This document shows positions 24,666 through 33,436 of a stretch of 64,000 nucleotides of DNA, one piece after another. The number at the start of each line of letters is the position of its first letter. The first letter of the stretch is position 1. Made by a program: the position numbers and the translations under genes. The notes under the pieces were generated by a model that worked only from the letters and a program-made list of their open reading frames with translations, ran no database searches and had not been told where the DNA came from. This DNA comes from Enterovibrio sp045679545 (lineage in GTDB: Bacteria; Pseudomonadota; Gammaproteobacteria; Enterobacterales; Vibrionaceae), in NCBI RefSeq assembly GCF_045679545.1, contig NZ_CP166194.1, forward strand, positions 806,001 to 870,000, in the 5' to 3' direction.

Positions 24666-25005
24666 ATCTTAATTTCTCTCCCGCCTACGCTGTCTATCCC
24701 GTTGATGGGTCGCAATGAATCTCGCATTTTGACATCACTGGGCTGTATGGCCGTCTCAGATTAATGGTTTGTACATTTATCAATCCAAATTCCTCCCTAA
24801 TATAGACACCCTAAATCGACGAAATCATCAGGATGATGGTAAGTCGTCTGTTTCGTCAGCGATCGGAGTCTAAGTGATGCAATTCTCACTGGAAATTTCA
24901 CGAAGTGGCGAGTAAGATCCGCGTCAAATTCCGACGCAAACGTTTTCGTTAAGCGTTTGTGTCACATTGACTGGCATACACACACTTTCCAAGGAACCGA
25001 AAGCC
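24666..25005 (+). other. Leader region of the purine permease gene
   Basis: No ORF of note. Several potential RNA stems: GACGAAA (24818-) pairing with TTTCGTC with an inner TCATC-AG-GATGA; AGTGA...TCACT; GCGTC...GACGC. They could be a structured leader if transcription starts near 24800. A -10-like TAAGAT at 24913-24918 lies just before the PurR-type operator. Confidence 0.4.
24934..24949 (+). promoter_or_regulatory. PurR-type operator upstream of the purine permease
   Basis: ACGCAAACGTTTTCGT is an exact match to the enteric PurR consensus (ANGCAAACGTTTNCNT). It lies 57 bases before the permease start. PurR with hypoxanthine or guanine as co-repressor controls purine synthesis and uptake genes in gamma-proteobacteria. 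Confidence 0.8.
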
Positions 25006-26292
25006 ATGCTTGAGCGTCTATTTAAGTTAAAAGAGCAAGGTACAGATATACGAACCGAGATCATTGCGGGATTGACCACTTTCCTGACAATGGCTTATAT
25101 CATTTTTGTAAACCCTGCCATCTTGTCTGAAACAGGCATGGATCGTGGAGCGGTATTTGTTGCCACCTGTTTGGCGGCAGCAATTGGTTGTTTCGTGATG
25201 GGTCTTGTTGCTAACTACCCAGTTGCACAGGCACCAGGCATGGGCTTGAACGCCTTCTTTACCTATACCGTTGTATTCCAAATGGGGTATTCGTGGCAGG
25301 TCGCTTTGGGTGCGGTATTCCTATCGGGTCTTTGTTTTATTGCCCTAAGCTTGTTTAAAGTACGTGAATGGATTATTCACTCCATCCCTCTTTCTCTTCG
25401 AACGGGCATTTCAGCGGGTATTGGTATGTTTTTGGCGCTTATCGCGCTGCAAAACTCTGGCATCGTTGTTGCGCACCCTGCAACCTTAGTGTCTATGGGT
25501 GACTTGTCATCGTTTGCTCCAGCGATGGCGGCATTAGGTTTCTTCTTGACAATTGGCTTGGTGAATCGCGGCATTAAAGGCGCGGTGATGATTGCCATCC
25601 TAATCGTGACGGGTATTGCTGTTGCTACGGGTAACGTGCAATACGGCGGTATCATGTCTGCGCCACCGAGTATTGCGCCAACCTTTATGCAGATGGATCT
25701 ATCTGGTGCATTTGAAATTGGCATGATTTCAGTGGTGTTCGCATTTCTTTTCGTCGATCTGTTTGATACTGCTGGCACCTTAGTTGGTGTGGCGCAAAAA
25801 GCAGAGCTAATGGATAAAGACGGTAAGCTACCACGCTTGAATCGCGCACTGTTGGCTGATAGTACAGCAACCACAGTAGGCGCGGTGCTGGGTACATCGA
25901 ATACGACGTCTTATATCGAAAGTGTGTCGGGCGTTGCTGCAGGTGGCCGCACAGGATTGACTGCCGTTGTCGTGGGTATCTTGTTCCTGCTTGCACTGTT
26001 CTTTTCACCATTAGCGGGTATGGTGCCAGCGTATGCTACGGCAGGTGCTTTGTTCTATGTTGCGATCCTGATGATGTCTGGTTTGGTCAGCGTTAACTGG
26101 CGTGATCTGACAGAAGCGGCACCCGTTGTCGTTGTTTGCTTGATGATGCCTTTGACATATTCCATTGCAAACGGTATCGGTTTGGGCTTTATCTCTTACT
26201 GCGCAATCAAAGCGTTTAGTGGTAAAGGACGTGACGTACCTATCAGTATTTGGGTTCTGGCTGCCCTGTTCTTGCTGAAATTCGTTATGTAA
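25006..26292 (+). CDS. AzgA-type NCS2 purine (adenine/guanine/hypoxanthine) permease
   Basis: A 428-residue transporter with about 12-14 helices, starting MLERLFKLKEQGTDIRTEII. The AzgA signatures are AGLTTFLTMAYIIFVNP (about residues 20-36), APGMGLNAFFTYTVV (about 75-89), LFVDLFDTAGTLVGVA, and LGTSNTTSYIESVSGVAAGGRTGLT (about 295-320). Relatives are the E. coli AdeP/PurP and GhxP proton symporters; substrate choice among purine bases cannot be read. AAGGAA precedes the ATG by 9 bases. The PurR box and the neighbouring gpt agree with purine salvage. Confidence 0.93.
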   Translation: MLERLFKLKEQGTDIRTEIIAGLTTFLTMAYIIFVNPAILSETGMDRGAVFVATCLAAAIGCFVMGLVANYPVAQAPGMGLNAFFTYTVVFQMGYSWQVALGAVFLSGLCFIALSLFKVREWIIHSIPLSLRTGISAGIGMFLALIALQNSGIVVAHPATLVSMGDLSSFAPAMAALGFFLTIGLVNRGIKGAVMIAILIVTGIAVATGNVQYGGIMSAPPSIAPTFMQMDLSGAFEIGMISVVFAFLFVDLFDTAGTLVGVAQKAELMDKDGKLPRLNRALLADSTATTVGAVLGTSNTTSYIESVSGVAAGGRTGLTAVVVGILFLLALFFSPLAGMVPAYATAGALFYVAILMMSGLVSVNWRDLTEAAPVVVVCLMMPLTYSIANGIGLGFISYCAIKAFSGKGRDVPISIWVLAALFLLKFVM

Positions 26293-26358
26293 GACACAAT
26301 ACGCCGCAATATTTTTTAGTGAGTTAAAAGGCGACCATCGCCTCCGAGGTTTTCTGAA

Positions 26359-26817
26359 ATGAGCAACAAGTTTGTTATCACCTGGGACAACATGCAAATG
26401 TATACCCGCCAGTTGGCTGAGAAGCTACTACCTGCTGAGCAGTGGAAAGGCATTATCGCGGTGAGCCGTGGTGGTTTGGTTCCCGCTGCTATTTTGGCGC
26501 GTGAGCTGGGTATTCGTCATGTAGATACGGTTTGTATCTCTAGCTATGACCATGATCATCAGCGTGATATGCAAGTAATAAAGAAAGCTGACGGCGATGG
26601 CGAAGGTTTTATCGTGGTTGATGATCTCGTTGACACTGGTGGTACTGCGGAAGTGATTCGCAACATGTATCCAAAAGCCAAATTTGTGACCGTCTGTGCG
26701 AAACCTGCGGGCAAGCATCTGGTTGATGACTATGTGGTCGATATCGCTCAAGATTGTTGGATTGAGCAACCTTGGGATATGGCAGTGACGTTTGTTGAGC
26801 CGGTTGCTAAGCGCTAA
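26359..26817 (+). CDS. gpt: Xanthine-guanine phosphoribosyltransferase
   Basis: A 152-residue salvage enzyme that joins guanine, xanthine or hypoxanthine to PRPP. The PRPP-binding loop is FIVVDDLVDTGGTA (about residues 83-96), SRGGLVPA is at about 36-43, and the base-recognition segment WIEQPWD is near the C-terminus. Length equals E. coli Gpt (152). It is 66 bases after the permease, so uptake and phosphoribosylation are likely co-regulated. A terminator follows. Confidence 0.97.
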   Translation: MSNKFVITWDNMQMYTRQLAEKLLPAEQWKGIIAVSRGGLVPAAILARELGIRHVDTVCISSYDHDHQRDMQVIKKADGDGEGFIVVDDLVDTGGTAEVIRNMYPKAKFVTVCAKPAGKHLVDDYVVDIAQDCWIEQPWDMAVTFVEPVAKR

Positions 26818-26832
26818 AAAAATGACTTATTG

Positions 26833-26858
26833 AAAAGCCCCGAAAGGGGCTTTTTTTA
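26833..26858 (+). terminator. Terminator after gpt
   Basis: AAAAGCCCC-GAAA-GGGGCTTTTTTT, a strong stem with a stable GAAA loop and seven T. Confidence 0.95.
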
Positions 26859-26973
26859 TACCCAAAGTTAGGTAAATTTTGTTCTATATTGTTCTCCCTC
26901 GTTGAGATCATGTTTTTATGTTTGCCATGGTTTACACTGGAGCCAGTTGAAATGAATGCTCTGGAGATATTCC

Positions 26974-28227
26974 GTGAGAGAAACAGAGTCAGAAAACTTA
27001 TCCGTTAAACTTTTCAAACCCACCAAGCACGCAAAGGAAACGTCCACCATCGTTGGGACGGCAAATGACCCCCTAAGCGACACGGATAGCGTGTTAGATG
27101 GTAACAGTCACAATAGTTGGTATCGTGTTCTGCGCCGTCCGCAATGGATATGGCAAGGTGTTGAAGCCATTGAGATGGAAGAAACGCTTGCGCGAATTGC
27201 AGCCTCCGATAACACCAGAAGCAATGATAAGCTGCTTGATACCGTAGTGGGTTACCGATCAGGCAACTGGCCCTATGAATGGACTCAGACGGGCACCAGC
27301 CATCAAAAAAAGGCGCAGCTCAAAGAGGAGCAAGGCGATAAAAAAGGGGCGTTCATAGATTGGCTGCGCGCTAGTACCTGCTTCAGTATTGCAGGTTATC
27401 CGCACTTGAAAGGCGACCCGCTTTCCCAACAGACTGAAATTCTCGCCAATAAAGCGTTTCACTTTGCAATGGAAAAGTCGCCGTTCAAAATTAAGAGCGT
27501 GGTGACTAAAGTTGATGGCAAGTCGTTGGAAGGATTTCTTTATCTCCCTCATACTGACGAGCCGCTTCCGACCGTGATTGTCAGTGGCAGTTTAGATAGC
27601 CTGCAGACCGATCTCTGGCATCTGTTTGAAACCTATTTCGCGCCTGCAAACATTGCGATGTTGACACTTGATATGCCCTCTGTTGGCAGAAGCAGTGCGT
27701 GGAAACTCACTGAAGACAGCAGTCGTTTGCACCAAGCCATGTTGCATGAACTGGAGACTGTGCCTTGGGTCGATCACCATCGCGTCGGTTGTTTGGGGGT
27801 TCGATTCGGTGCCAATGCCGCAGTGAGAATGGCGTTTGTTGAGCAAAATCGGATCAAGTCATGTGTTTCGGTGGGCGGCATTCTTCATGCGATGCTAACC
27901 GATCCGCAGCGGCTTCAGCATATTCCTCCGATGCATCTCGATACCATTGCTTCTCGCATGGGCAAAGACAGTGCATCTTTTTCGTTACTCACACAACTGC
28001 AGGCACTTTCGCTTCGGCATCAAGGTCTACTTAACGGTAGAAAAACTAAGGTACCGATCTTGGCGCTTGGTTTGCAGGGCGATCCTGTGTGTCCAGAATC
28101 TGATAATCAACTAGCTGCGCTATATAGTTACGGAGGCAAGGCGAGAACCTTACCAAACAAACCTATTCATGACGGATATCACAGAATAATGCTGGAAGCC
28201 ATTGAGTGGTTTACAAACACATTGTGA
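26974..28227 (+). CDS. frsA: Esterase FrsA (fermentation-respiration switch protein)
   Basis: A 417-residue alpha/beta-hydrolase-like protein of the DUF1100 family. Typical stretches are GYRSGNWPYEWTQ (about residues 89-101), AGYPHLKGDPLSQQ, SVGRSSAWKLTEDSSRLHQ (about 235-253), and VPWVDHHRVGCLGVRFGANAA (about 262-282). FrsA was reported to bind the glucose-PTS protein EIIA(Glc) and affect respiration; later work questioned a separate enzyme claim. The GTG start has GGAG 7 bases upstream and gives a near-family length (E. coli 414). Confidence 0.92.
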   Translation: MRETESENLSVKLFKPTKHAKETSTIVGTANDPLSDTDSVLDGNSHNSWYRVLRRPQWIWQGVEAIEMEETLARIAASDNTRSNDKLLDTVVGYRSGNWPYEWTQTGTSHQKKAQLKEEQGDKKGAFIDWLRASTCFSIAGYPHLKGDPLSQQTEILANKAFHFAMEKSPFKIKSVVTKVDGKSLEGFLYLPHTDEPLPTVIVSGSLDSLQTDLWHLFETYFAPANIAMLTLDMPSVGRSSAWKLTEDSSRLHQAMLHELETVPWVDHHRVGCLGVRFGANAAVRMAFVEQNRIKSCVSVGGILHAMLTDPQRLQHIPPMHLDTIASRMGKDSASFSLLTQLQALSLRHQGLLNGRKTKVPILALGLQGDPVCPESDNQLAALYSYGGKARTLPNKPIHDGYHRIMLEAIEWFTNTL

Positions 28228-28456
28228 TCTAGATCTTTTTAATGTCTTGGGATAAAGACAGAGTAATCAAAGCTCTCTGCCAAAGGACGAATTTTTATCG
28301 GTTGCATGTTATACAGTAATTGTTTGCTGTTTAGGCGTTTCCCTTTTAATTAAGGGGTTATAGAAAGTACGGAATGGCTACACAGTCAACTTTTACGCGT
28401 CAGCAAACATGCGATTGATAATAACGAGATGAATATTCGCTTTAAGGGAGCTTGCT
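28228..28456 (+). other. Intergenic region between frsA and crl
   Basis: 229 bases without an ORF. The dyad CAGAG-N9-CTCTG lies near 28258. GATAAT at about 28417 could be a crl -10. No T-run terminator was seen for frsA. Confidence 0.35.
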
Positions 28457-28861
28457 ATGACCGAAGAAACCAAAACCCTATCTCATGGACGTTTGCTGAC
28501 AAGGTTTGCTCAGCTTGGTCCTTATTTACGTCAAAAAAAATGCTCCGAAGACAGTTACTTTTTTGATTGCCTCTCTGCGTGTGTTAATGCCAAAAAAACA
28601 CCTGAAAGCCGTGAATTTTGGGGTTGGTGGATGAAGCTAACACCAAAAGAGGGCGGATTTGAGTATTCGTATACTTTTGGGAAATTCAACACGGAAGGCG
28701 AATGGCTGGAAGAAAAATTACCGAAAAAGTGTGTGCAGGAAGTTACTGAATCCCTCGATACCTTTTATCAAAAAATTTCGGGTTTTGTTGAGGGTGAGCT
28801 GGCGCTTGAAATCACAGCGCTGCCATCGTTGAAGAAACCGAAATTGGGCACTGCGGCATAA
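28457..28861 (+). CDS. crl: Sigma-S-binding factor Crl
   Basis: A 134-residue protein with the Crl signature: LTRFAQLGPYLRQKKCSEDS (about residues 15-34), FFDCLSACVNAKKTPESREFWGWWMKL, and GGFEYSYTFGKF. Crl helps sigma-S associate with RNA polymerase core and so supports stationary-phase and stress genes. It lies before proB as in Vibrio and enterics. AAGGGAG is a good ribosome site. Confidence 0.96.
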   Translation: MTEETKTLSHGRLLTRFAQLGPYLRQKKCSEDSYFFDCLSACVNAKKTPESREFWGWWMKLTPKEGGFEYSYTFGKFNTEGEWLEEKLPKKCVQEVTESLDTFYQKISGFVEGELALEITALPSLKKPKLGTAA

Positions 28862-28966
28862 AGGCCCTAATTTGTCGATTATCGCGAGACAGTTGCTTTA
28901 ATCACTTGTTATCTTGGTCTGGGATTGATAAAAGAAAGGCATATTCGCTTTTATGTAGTCAATGTC

Positions 28967-30124
28967 ATGTCAGGCCAAGAAAACGTGTCATCTTCTATTT
29001 CTGAATCTGGCGATACCCAAGTTCGCCAGACCATCGTTGTAAAATTGGGAACCAGTGTACTGACTGGTGGCTCAACCAAAATCGATCGCGCTCACCTCGT
29101 CGAATTGGTGCGTCAATGTGCCAAGCTTATTCGTCAGGGCCATAAAGTGATTGTCGTCACTTCTGGTGCGATTGCAGCCGGTCGACAACACCTCAATTAT
29201 CCCGCTCTCCCCAATACTATCGCCAATAAGCAAATGCTGGCGGCGGTAGGGCAAAGCCGTTTAATTCAAGAATGGGAAAGCCTGTTCGCTATTTATGGCA
29301 TTAATATTGGGCAGATGCTGCTAACGCGTGCAGATCTTGATGATCGCGAACGCTACCTCAACGCTCGCGACATGCTGCAAGCCTTGTTGGATAACCATAT
29401 CGTTCCCGTCGTGAATGAAAACGATGCTGTCGCGACAGCTGAGATTAAAGTCGGTGACAATGATAATTTGTCAGCGCTGGTGGCGATTCTTGCGGAAGCT
29501 GACAAATTACTGCTGCTGACCGATCAACCGGGCTTGTTTACCGCAGATCCGCGCAATAATCCTGACGCTGAACTGATCCGTGAAGTACACACGATCGATG
29601 AGACATTACACAAGCTCGCTGGCGGCAGTGTCAGTGGCTTGGGTACTGGCGGCATGGCAACCAAGTTACAGGCCGCAGACGTGGCACGTCGTGCTGGCAT
29701 TGAAGTCACTATCGCGGCAGGTAGTCGTCCAGAGGTGATTCAACATTTAGTGGAAGGAAAGCCTGCAGGTACGCGTTTCTTGCCGTTGGCATCGCCGCTG
29801 GAAAGCCGTAAGCGTTGGATTTTGGCTGGTCCTCCGCCAGCTGGAAACGTCATTATCGATCAAGGCGCAGCGAAAGCGGTGGTTGAACGCCACAGTAGCC
29901 TGCTGTCTAAAGGCATTATGGCTGTGGAAGGTTGCTTTGATCGCGGCGCGGTTGCACGTATTTGTGATCAAAATGGTAAGCTATTAGCGCGAGGCATTTG
30001 CCGGTATTCAAGCAAAGATTTGAGTGCCATTGCAGGCCGACATAGTCAGGACATTCAAGAAATTCTAGGTTATGCACATGGTGCAGTGGCCGTACATTGC
30101 GACGATCTCGTCGTCATTGATTAA
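28967..30124 (+). CDS. proB: Glutamate 5-kinase
   Basis: A 385-residue enzyme that phosphorylates glutamate in the first step of proline synthesis. The N-terminal amino-acid kinase domain shows VVKLGTSVLTGGS (about residues 24-36), TSGAIAAGR, NENDAVATAEIKVGDND (about 150-166), and SGLGTGGMATKLQAA (about 225-239); a C-terminal PUA domain follows from about 290. The N-terminus is longer than in E. coli (367 residues). The true start is uncertain: ATG 28967 or GTG 28985, neither with a good ribosome site. Confidence 0.95.
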   Translation: MSGQENVSSSISESGDTQVRQTIVVKLGTSVLTGGSTKIDRAHLVELVRQCAKLIRQGHKVIVVTSGAIAAGRQHLNYPALPNTIANKQMLAAVGQSRLIQEWESLFAIYGINIGQMLLTRADLDDRERYLNARDMLQALLDNHIVPVVNENDAVATAEIKVGDNDNLSALVAILAEADKLLLLTDQPGLFTADPRNNPDAELIREVHTIDETLHKLAGGSVSGLGTGGMATKLQAADVARRAGIEVTIAAGSRPEVIQHLVEGKPAGTRFLPLASPLESRKRWILAGPPPAGNVIIDQGAAKAVVERHSSLLSKGIMAVEGCFDRGAVARICDQNGKLLARGICRYSSKDLSAIAGRHSQDIQEILGYAHGAVAVHCDDLVVID

Positions 30125-30179
30125 TAAATTTGGTTAGTGGTATTGCTACTAACGCTATGGATAAGCAATAGAGGCTGAC

Positions 30180-31448
30180 ATGAGTCTGCAAACAACCAGT
30201 CTACAAACCATGGGACGCGCAGCCAAAGATGCTGCATATGCATTGGCAACGGCACCAACAGCGCAAAAGAACCACGCGCTGGCAGTGATCGCTGATGAAC
30301 TCGAGGCGAACGCCGCTGCGATTCTAGCGGCTAACGCAAAAGACATCGATGCAGGCAGAGAGGCAGGTTTGCCCGAAGCCATGCTTGATCGTCTATTACT
30401 CAACGAATCTCGATTGGCGGGCATTGCCGCTGACGTGCGCAATGTCATTTCCCTGTCTGACCCCGTCGGCAGCGAAATGGATTGTAAAGTGCTGGAAAAC
30501 GGCATGACGTTGAGCCGTCGTCGCGAGCCCATTGGCGTTATCGGTGTGATTTATGAAGCGCGACCGAATGTGACGATCGATATTGCGTCTCTGTGTCTGA
30601 AAACAGGCAATGCGAGCATTCTTCGCGGTGGCCGAGAAACCTTCCATTCAAACGTGGAATTGGTCAAGGTCATTCAAACCGCGCTTGAAAAAGCCAACCT
30701 GCCTGCTTCGTCTGTTCAGTACATTGAAAAACCGGATCGTGAACTCGTCGGCGAACTGCTTCGTCTTGACGATTATGTCGACATGATCATTCCTCGTGGT
30801 GGCGCGGGCTTGCACAAGATGTGCAAAGAGAACAGCACTATCCCAGTGATCATCGGTGGCTTTGGCATCAGCCATATGTACGTGGATAAAACCGCAGATC
30901 TTGATCGCGCATTGGATTTGATCATCAACGCGAAAGCGCAGCGTCCATCAGCGTGTAACGCGCTGGATACCTTACTGGTGAACAAAGACATTGCGGCTGC
31001 ATTGTTTGAAAAGTTGACGCCACTGCTTAACGACAACAAATTGAAGGTTGTTGCTGAGAAAGCGGCGCTGCCACTGCTGAATGGTGTGGCAGATCTGCAC
31101 GAAGCGGGCGAGGGTGATTTCGACACGGAATGGTTGAGCTACACGCTAGGTGTGGCATTGGTTGCTGATGTTCACGGCGCACTTGCCCATATGCGTGAGC
31201 ACAATGCGAGCCACTCAGATGCTATCTTGACCAACGATTTGCTGGCGATGGAAGCTTTCATCAATGGTGCAGGCTCTGCAGCTGTCTACGTGAATGCCTC
31301 TACACGCTTCACAGATGGCGCTCAGTTCGGTTTAGGCGCAGAAGTTGCTGTGTCTACCCAGAAACTTCATGCTCGCGGCCCTATGGGCTTAGAGGAGCTG
31401 ACAACCTACAAATGGGTGGGTAAAGCGGATTACCTGTCTCGCCCATAA
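30180..31448 (+). CDS. proA: Gamma-glutamyl phosphate reductase
   Basis: A 422-residue NADPH-dependent enzyme of the aldehyde-dehydrogenase superfamily that makes glutamate semialdehyde from the ProB product. The catalytic cysteine is in QRPSACNALDTLL (about residue 259). Other family parts are RREPIGVIGVIYEARPNVT (about 118-136) and RGGRETFHSN. It follows proB by 55 bases in the classical proBA operon; ProA and ProB form a complex to channel the labile intermediate. Confidence 0.97.
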   Translation: MSLQTTSLQTMGRAAKDAAYALATAPTAQKNHALAVIADELEANAAAILAANAKDIDAGREAGLPEAMLDRLLLNESRLAGIAADVRNVISLSDPVGSEMDCKVLENGMTLSRRREPIGVIGVIYEARPNVTIDIASLCLKTGNASILRGGRETFHSNVELVKVIQTALEKANLPASSVQYIEKPDRELVGELLRLDDYVDMIIPRGGAGLHKMCKENSTIPVIIGGFGISHMYVDKTADLDRALDLIINAKAQRPSACNALDTLLVNKDIAAALFEKLTPLLNDNKLKVVAEKAALPLLNGVADLHEAGEGDFDTEWLSYTLGVALVADVHGALAHMREHNASHSDAILTNDLLAMEAFINGAGSAAVYVNASTRFTDGAQFGLGAEVAVSTQKLHARGPMGLEELTTYKWVGKADYLSRP

Positions 31449-31468
31449 TCTGGAAGCAGTTTTCGATG

Positions 31469-31496
31469 AAAAGGCGCTGATTCAGCGCCTTTTTTG
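31469..31496 (+). terminator. Terminator after proA
   Basis: AAAGGCGCTGA-TTCAGCGCCTTT is a long uninterrupted dyad, followed by more T residues. Confidence 0.93.
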
Positions 31497-31527
31497 TGTC
31501 TGGCGCTTGTATATCCCCAAGTTACTT

Positions 31528-31573
31528 CGGCATACCTCTACCTCTAGGGGAGGTTTAACGCTACGCTATGCCG
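31528..31573 (+). repeat. Nested inverted repeats in front of the LysR gene
   Basis: CGGCATA at 31528-31534 pairs with TATGCCG at 31567-31573. Inside is ACCTC-TAGGG-GAGGT at 31540-31554. It ends 27 bases before the LysR start, so it may be an operator or a leader hairpin. No experiment supports either. Confidence 0.6.
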
Positions 31574-31600
31574 TGATTGTTTAAATGATGATGACCTTCG

Positions 31601-32524
31601 ATGGATTACGCGACTCTTTCCCGCATTAGCGTTAAACACTTAACCGTGATGCATGTGCTCTTGATGACGCACAGTGTGACGGCGACAGCCAATATTTTGT
31701 GTGTCACGCCATCAAGCGTTAGCAAGGCATTGGCGCAGCTTAAAACACAGCTGAACGATGAGCTTTTCTTCCGAACGGGGAATCAACTCGCCCCTACGCA
31801 ATATGCCTTGAGCATAGGCCCTGCCATCCATAATGTGCTGTCGAACATTAACGGCATATTTCAACAAGGCGAGTTTGCGCCAGAGATCTTCACTGGCACG
31901 CTTTCCTTGTCAATGCGCGAAAGCACGTTTGAGCTTTTCGCCCCGCAGATTGGGCACATTTCTCAGCAATTGAGTGATCAGGCTCAGTTGGTGATTTCCA
32001 CCAAAGAGCAATTCAGTTTTGAGGCGTTACTGAGCGGGAAGATAGATTTTCTTCTGCTGCCCCACGACATCAGTCAGCCACCGACGCACAGCAAGAATTT
32101 AGTGTGGAAGGCGATTTTGAGTGATGAAATGGTCTGCTTGATGAATCGCCATCATCCGCTTGCCAAGGGTGAGCTGACGATAGAGAACTACCTGAGTTAT
32201 CGGCATATTCGTGTGATCGACAAAGACTTGGCGGAACCTTACTTTGAGCAGACACTCACGCAGCGTCATGGTGCGAGAAACATTGCGACCATGGTGGCGG
32301 ATTTCGGTTCGGCGGCATTAATGTGCCAGCACTCGCCGTATTTGTTTACGTGCTCGAAGCGCTGGGCTGAAACTGCGCTGCAAGGAAAAGGGCTGGTGGC
32401 TAAACCCTTGCCGTTTGATTACGGGCAAGTGGCGTATAGCTTGGTGTGGAATACCGTGAGTTTGAACAACCCAGCGTGCCGCTGGCTGCATGATCAACTG
32501 GTTGGCGACACGGCAAAGATTTAG
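31601..32524 (+). CDS. LysR-family transcriptional regulator
   Basis: A 307-residue regulator. The N-terminal winged helix-turn-helix spans about residues 11-70 (HLTVMHVLLMTHSVTATANI, TPSSVSKALAQLK, FFRTGNQLAPTQYA). The C-terminal effector-binding domain (about 95-300) has the usual two lobes. The last bases overlap the end of the yjjW-like gene by 4 bases, in convergent orientation. This is not the usual divergent LysR layout, but a role in controlling the glycyl-radical pair is possible. The effector is unknown. The ribosome site is weak. Confidence 0.9.
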   Translation: MDYATLSRISVKHLTVMHVLLMTHSVTATANILCVTPSSVSKALAQLKTQLNDELFFRTGNQLAPTQYALSIGPAIHNVLSNINGIFQQGEFAPEIFTGTLSLSMRESTFELFAPQIGHISQQLSDQAQLVISTKEQFSFEALLSGKIDFLLLPHDISQPPTHSKNLVWKAILSDEMVCLMNRHHPLAKGELTIENYLSYRHIRVIDKDLAEPYFEQTLTQRHGARNIATMVADFGSAALMCQHSPYLFTCSKRWAETALQGKGLVAKPLPFDYGQVAYSLVWNTVSLNNPACRWLHDQLVGDTAKI

Positions 32525-33414
32525 GTGTAAATCGTCGGTAATTGCATGGGGCGATTGATCTTCGAAAACAGTAAATCATGAAAGCGGTTCATCTCAGTTT
32601 CACTGCATTTCTCCCACGTCAGCGCTTCACCAATCACGCCATGATGTTGAAAAGCGTTTAGGCGGATCTTTACCTCTTTAGGCAGAGTATTGAGGTAATC
32701 TCCAACGGCATCGACTTCGGTATCCAAATCGCTTTTTCCCGGTATATGCAGCAAACGCACTTCGTGCAGTTTGTTCTGCGCCGCCAAGTAATCAATGGTG
32801 TCGATAACGCGGTGCTTATCTCGACCGACGAGCCATAAATGCGTGTCGGATTGCCAAGCTTTGAGATCAATCATGGCACCATCAAGGTAGGGGGAAACAC
32901 GCTCCCATCCTGTGCGTGATAGCGAGCCATTGCTGTCGATAAAGCAGGTGAGGTGTGCAAGTTCAGGGTCGGATTTTACCGCTTTGAACAGCGCAATAAT
33001 GAACGGCAGTTGCAGTGTCGCTTCACCACCTGAAATGGTGATGCCATTGAGGAAAAAATGGTGTTGGCGGATCAACGAGAGCATGTCATCCACACTGCAG
33101 CGGACGATTTTCGGGTTGGATTTGTCAGGACACACATCGATGCAAAGATCGCAGTGCGTACACTTATCTGCATGCCAAATAACGCGTTGTGTGCCGTTTT
33201 GCTGTGAGGCAATGGAAAGGGCATCGCTTGGACAGCTTTTCACACAATCACCGCAATGGGTGCAGTGATTGATGGTGTGAGGGTTATGGCAAGTGATGCA
33301 GTCAAAATTGCAGCCCTGCAAAAACACCACCAAGCGGTTACCCGGCCCATCAACACAAGAGAATGTCAGAATACGACTGACCAGTGCTTCATTTTGCGCA
33401 GGCTTCACTGACAT
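32521..33414 (-). CDS. yjjW: YjjW-like glycyl-radical-enzyme activating protein (radical SAM)
   Basis: A 297-residue radical SAM activase. The SAM cluster motif is CNFDCITC (about residues 34-41); two ferredoxin motifs follow (CTHCGDCVKSCP at about 51-62 and CTHCDLCIDVCP at about 85-96), as in PFL-type activases with an added cluster domain. GGEATLQ is the SAM-binding GGE motif. It would place the glycyl radical on the adjacent YjjI-like enzyme under anaerobic conditions. It is 22 bases behind that gene, same strand. Confidence 0.9.
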   Translation of the reverse strand: MSVKPAQNEALVSRILTFSCVDGPGNRLVVFLQGCNFDCITCHNPHTINHCTHCGDCVKSCPSDALSIASQQNGTQRVIWHADKCTHCDLCIDVCPDKSNPKIVRCSVDDMLSLIRQHHFFLNGITISGGEATLQLPFIIALFKAVKSDPELAHLTCFIDSNGSLSRTGWERVSPYLDGAMIDLKAWQSDTHLWLVGRDKHRVIDTIDYLAAQNKLHEVRLLHIPGKSDLDTEVDAVGDYLNTLPKEVKIRLNAFQHHGVIGEALTWEKCSETEMNRFHDLLFSKINRPMQLPTIYT

Positions 33415-33436
33415 TCTCCTTATCTCGCTTTAAGAC

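Noticed and set aside
24666..24933. Adenine/guanine riboswitch before the purine permease
   Set aside because: The stems seen do not contain the conserved loop-loop and junction sequences of the purine riboswitch.
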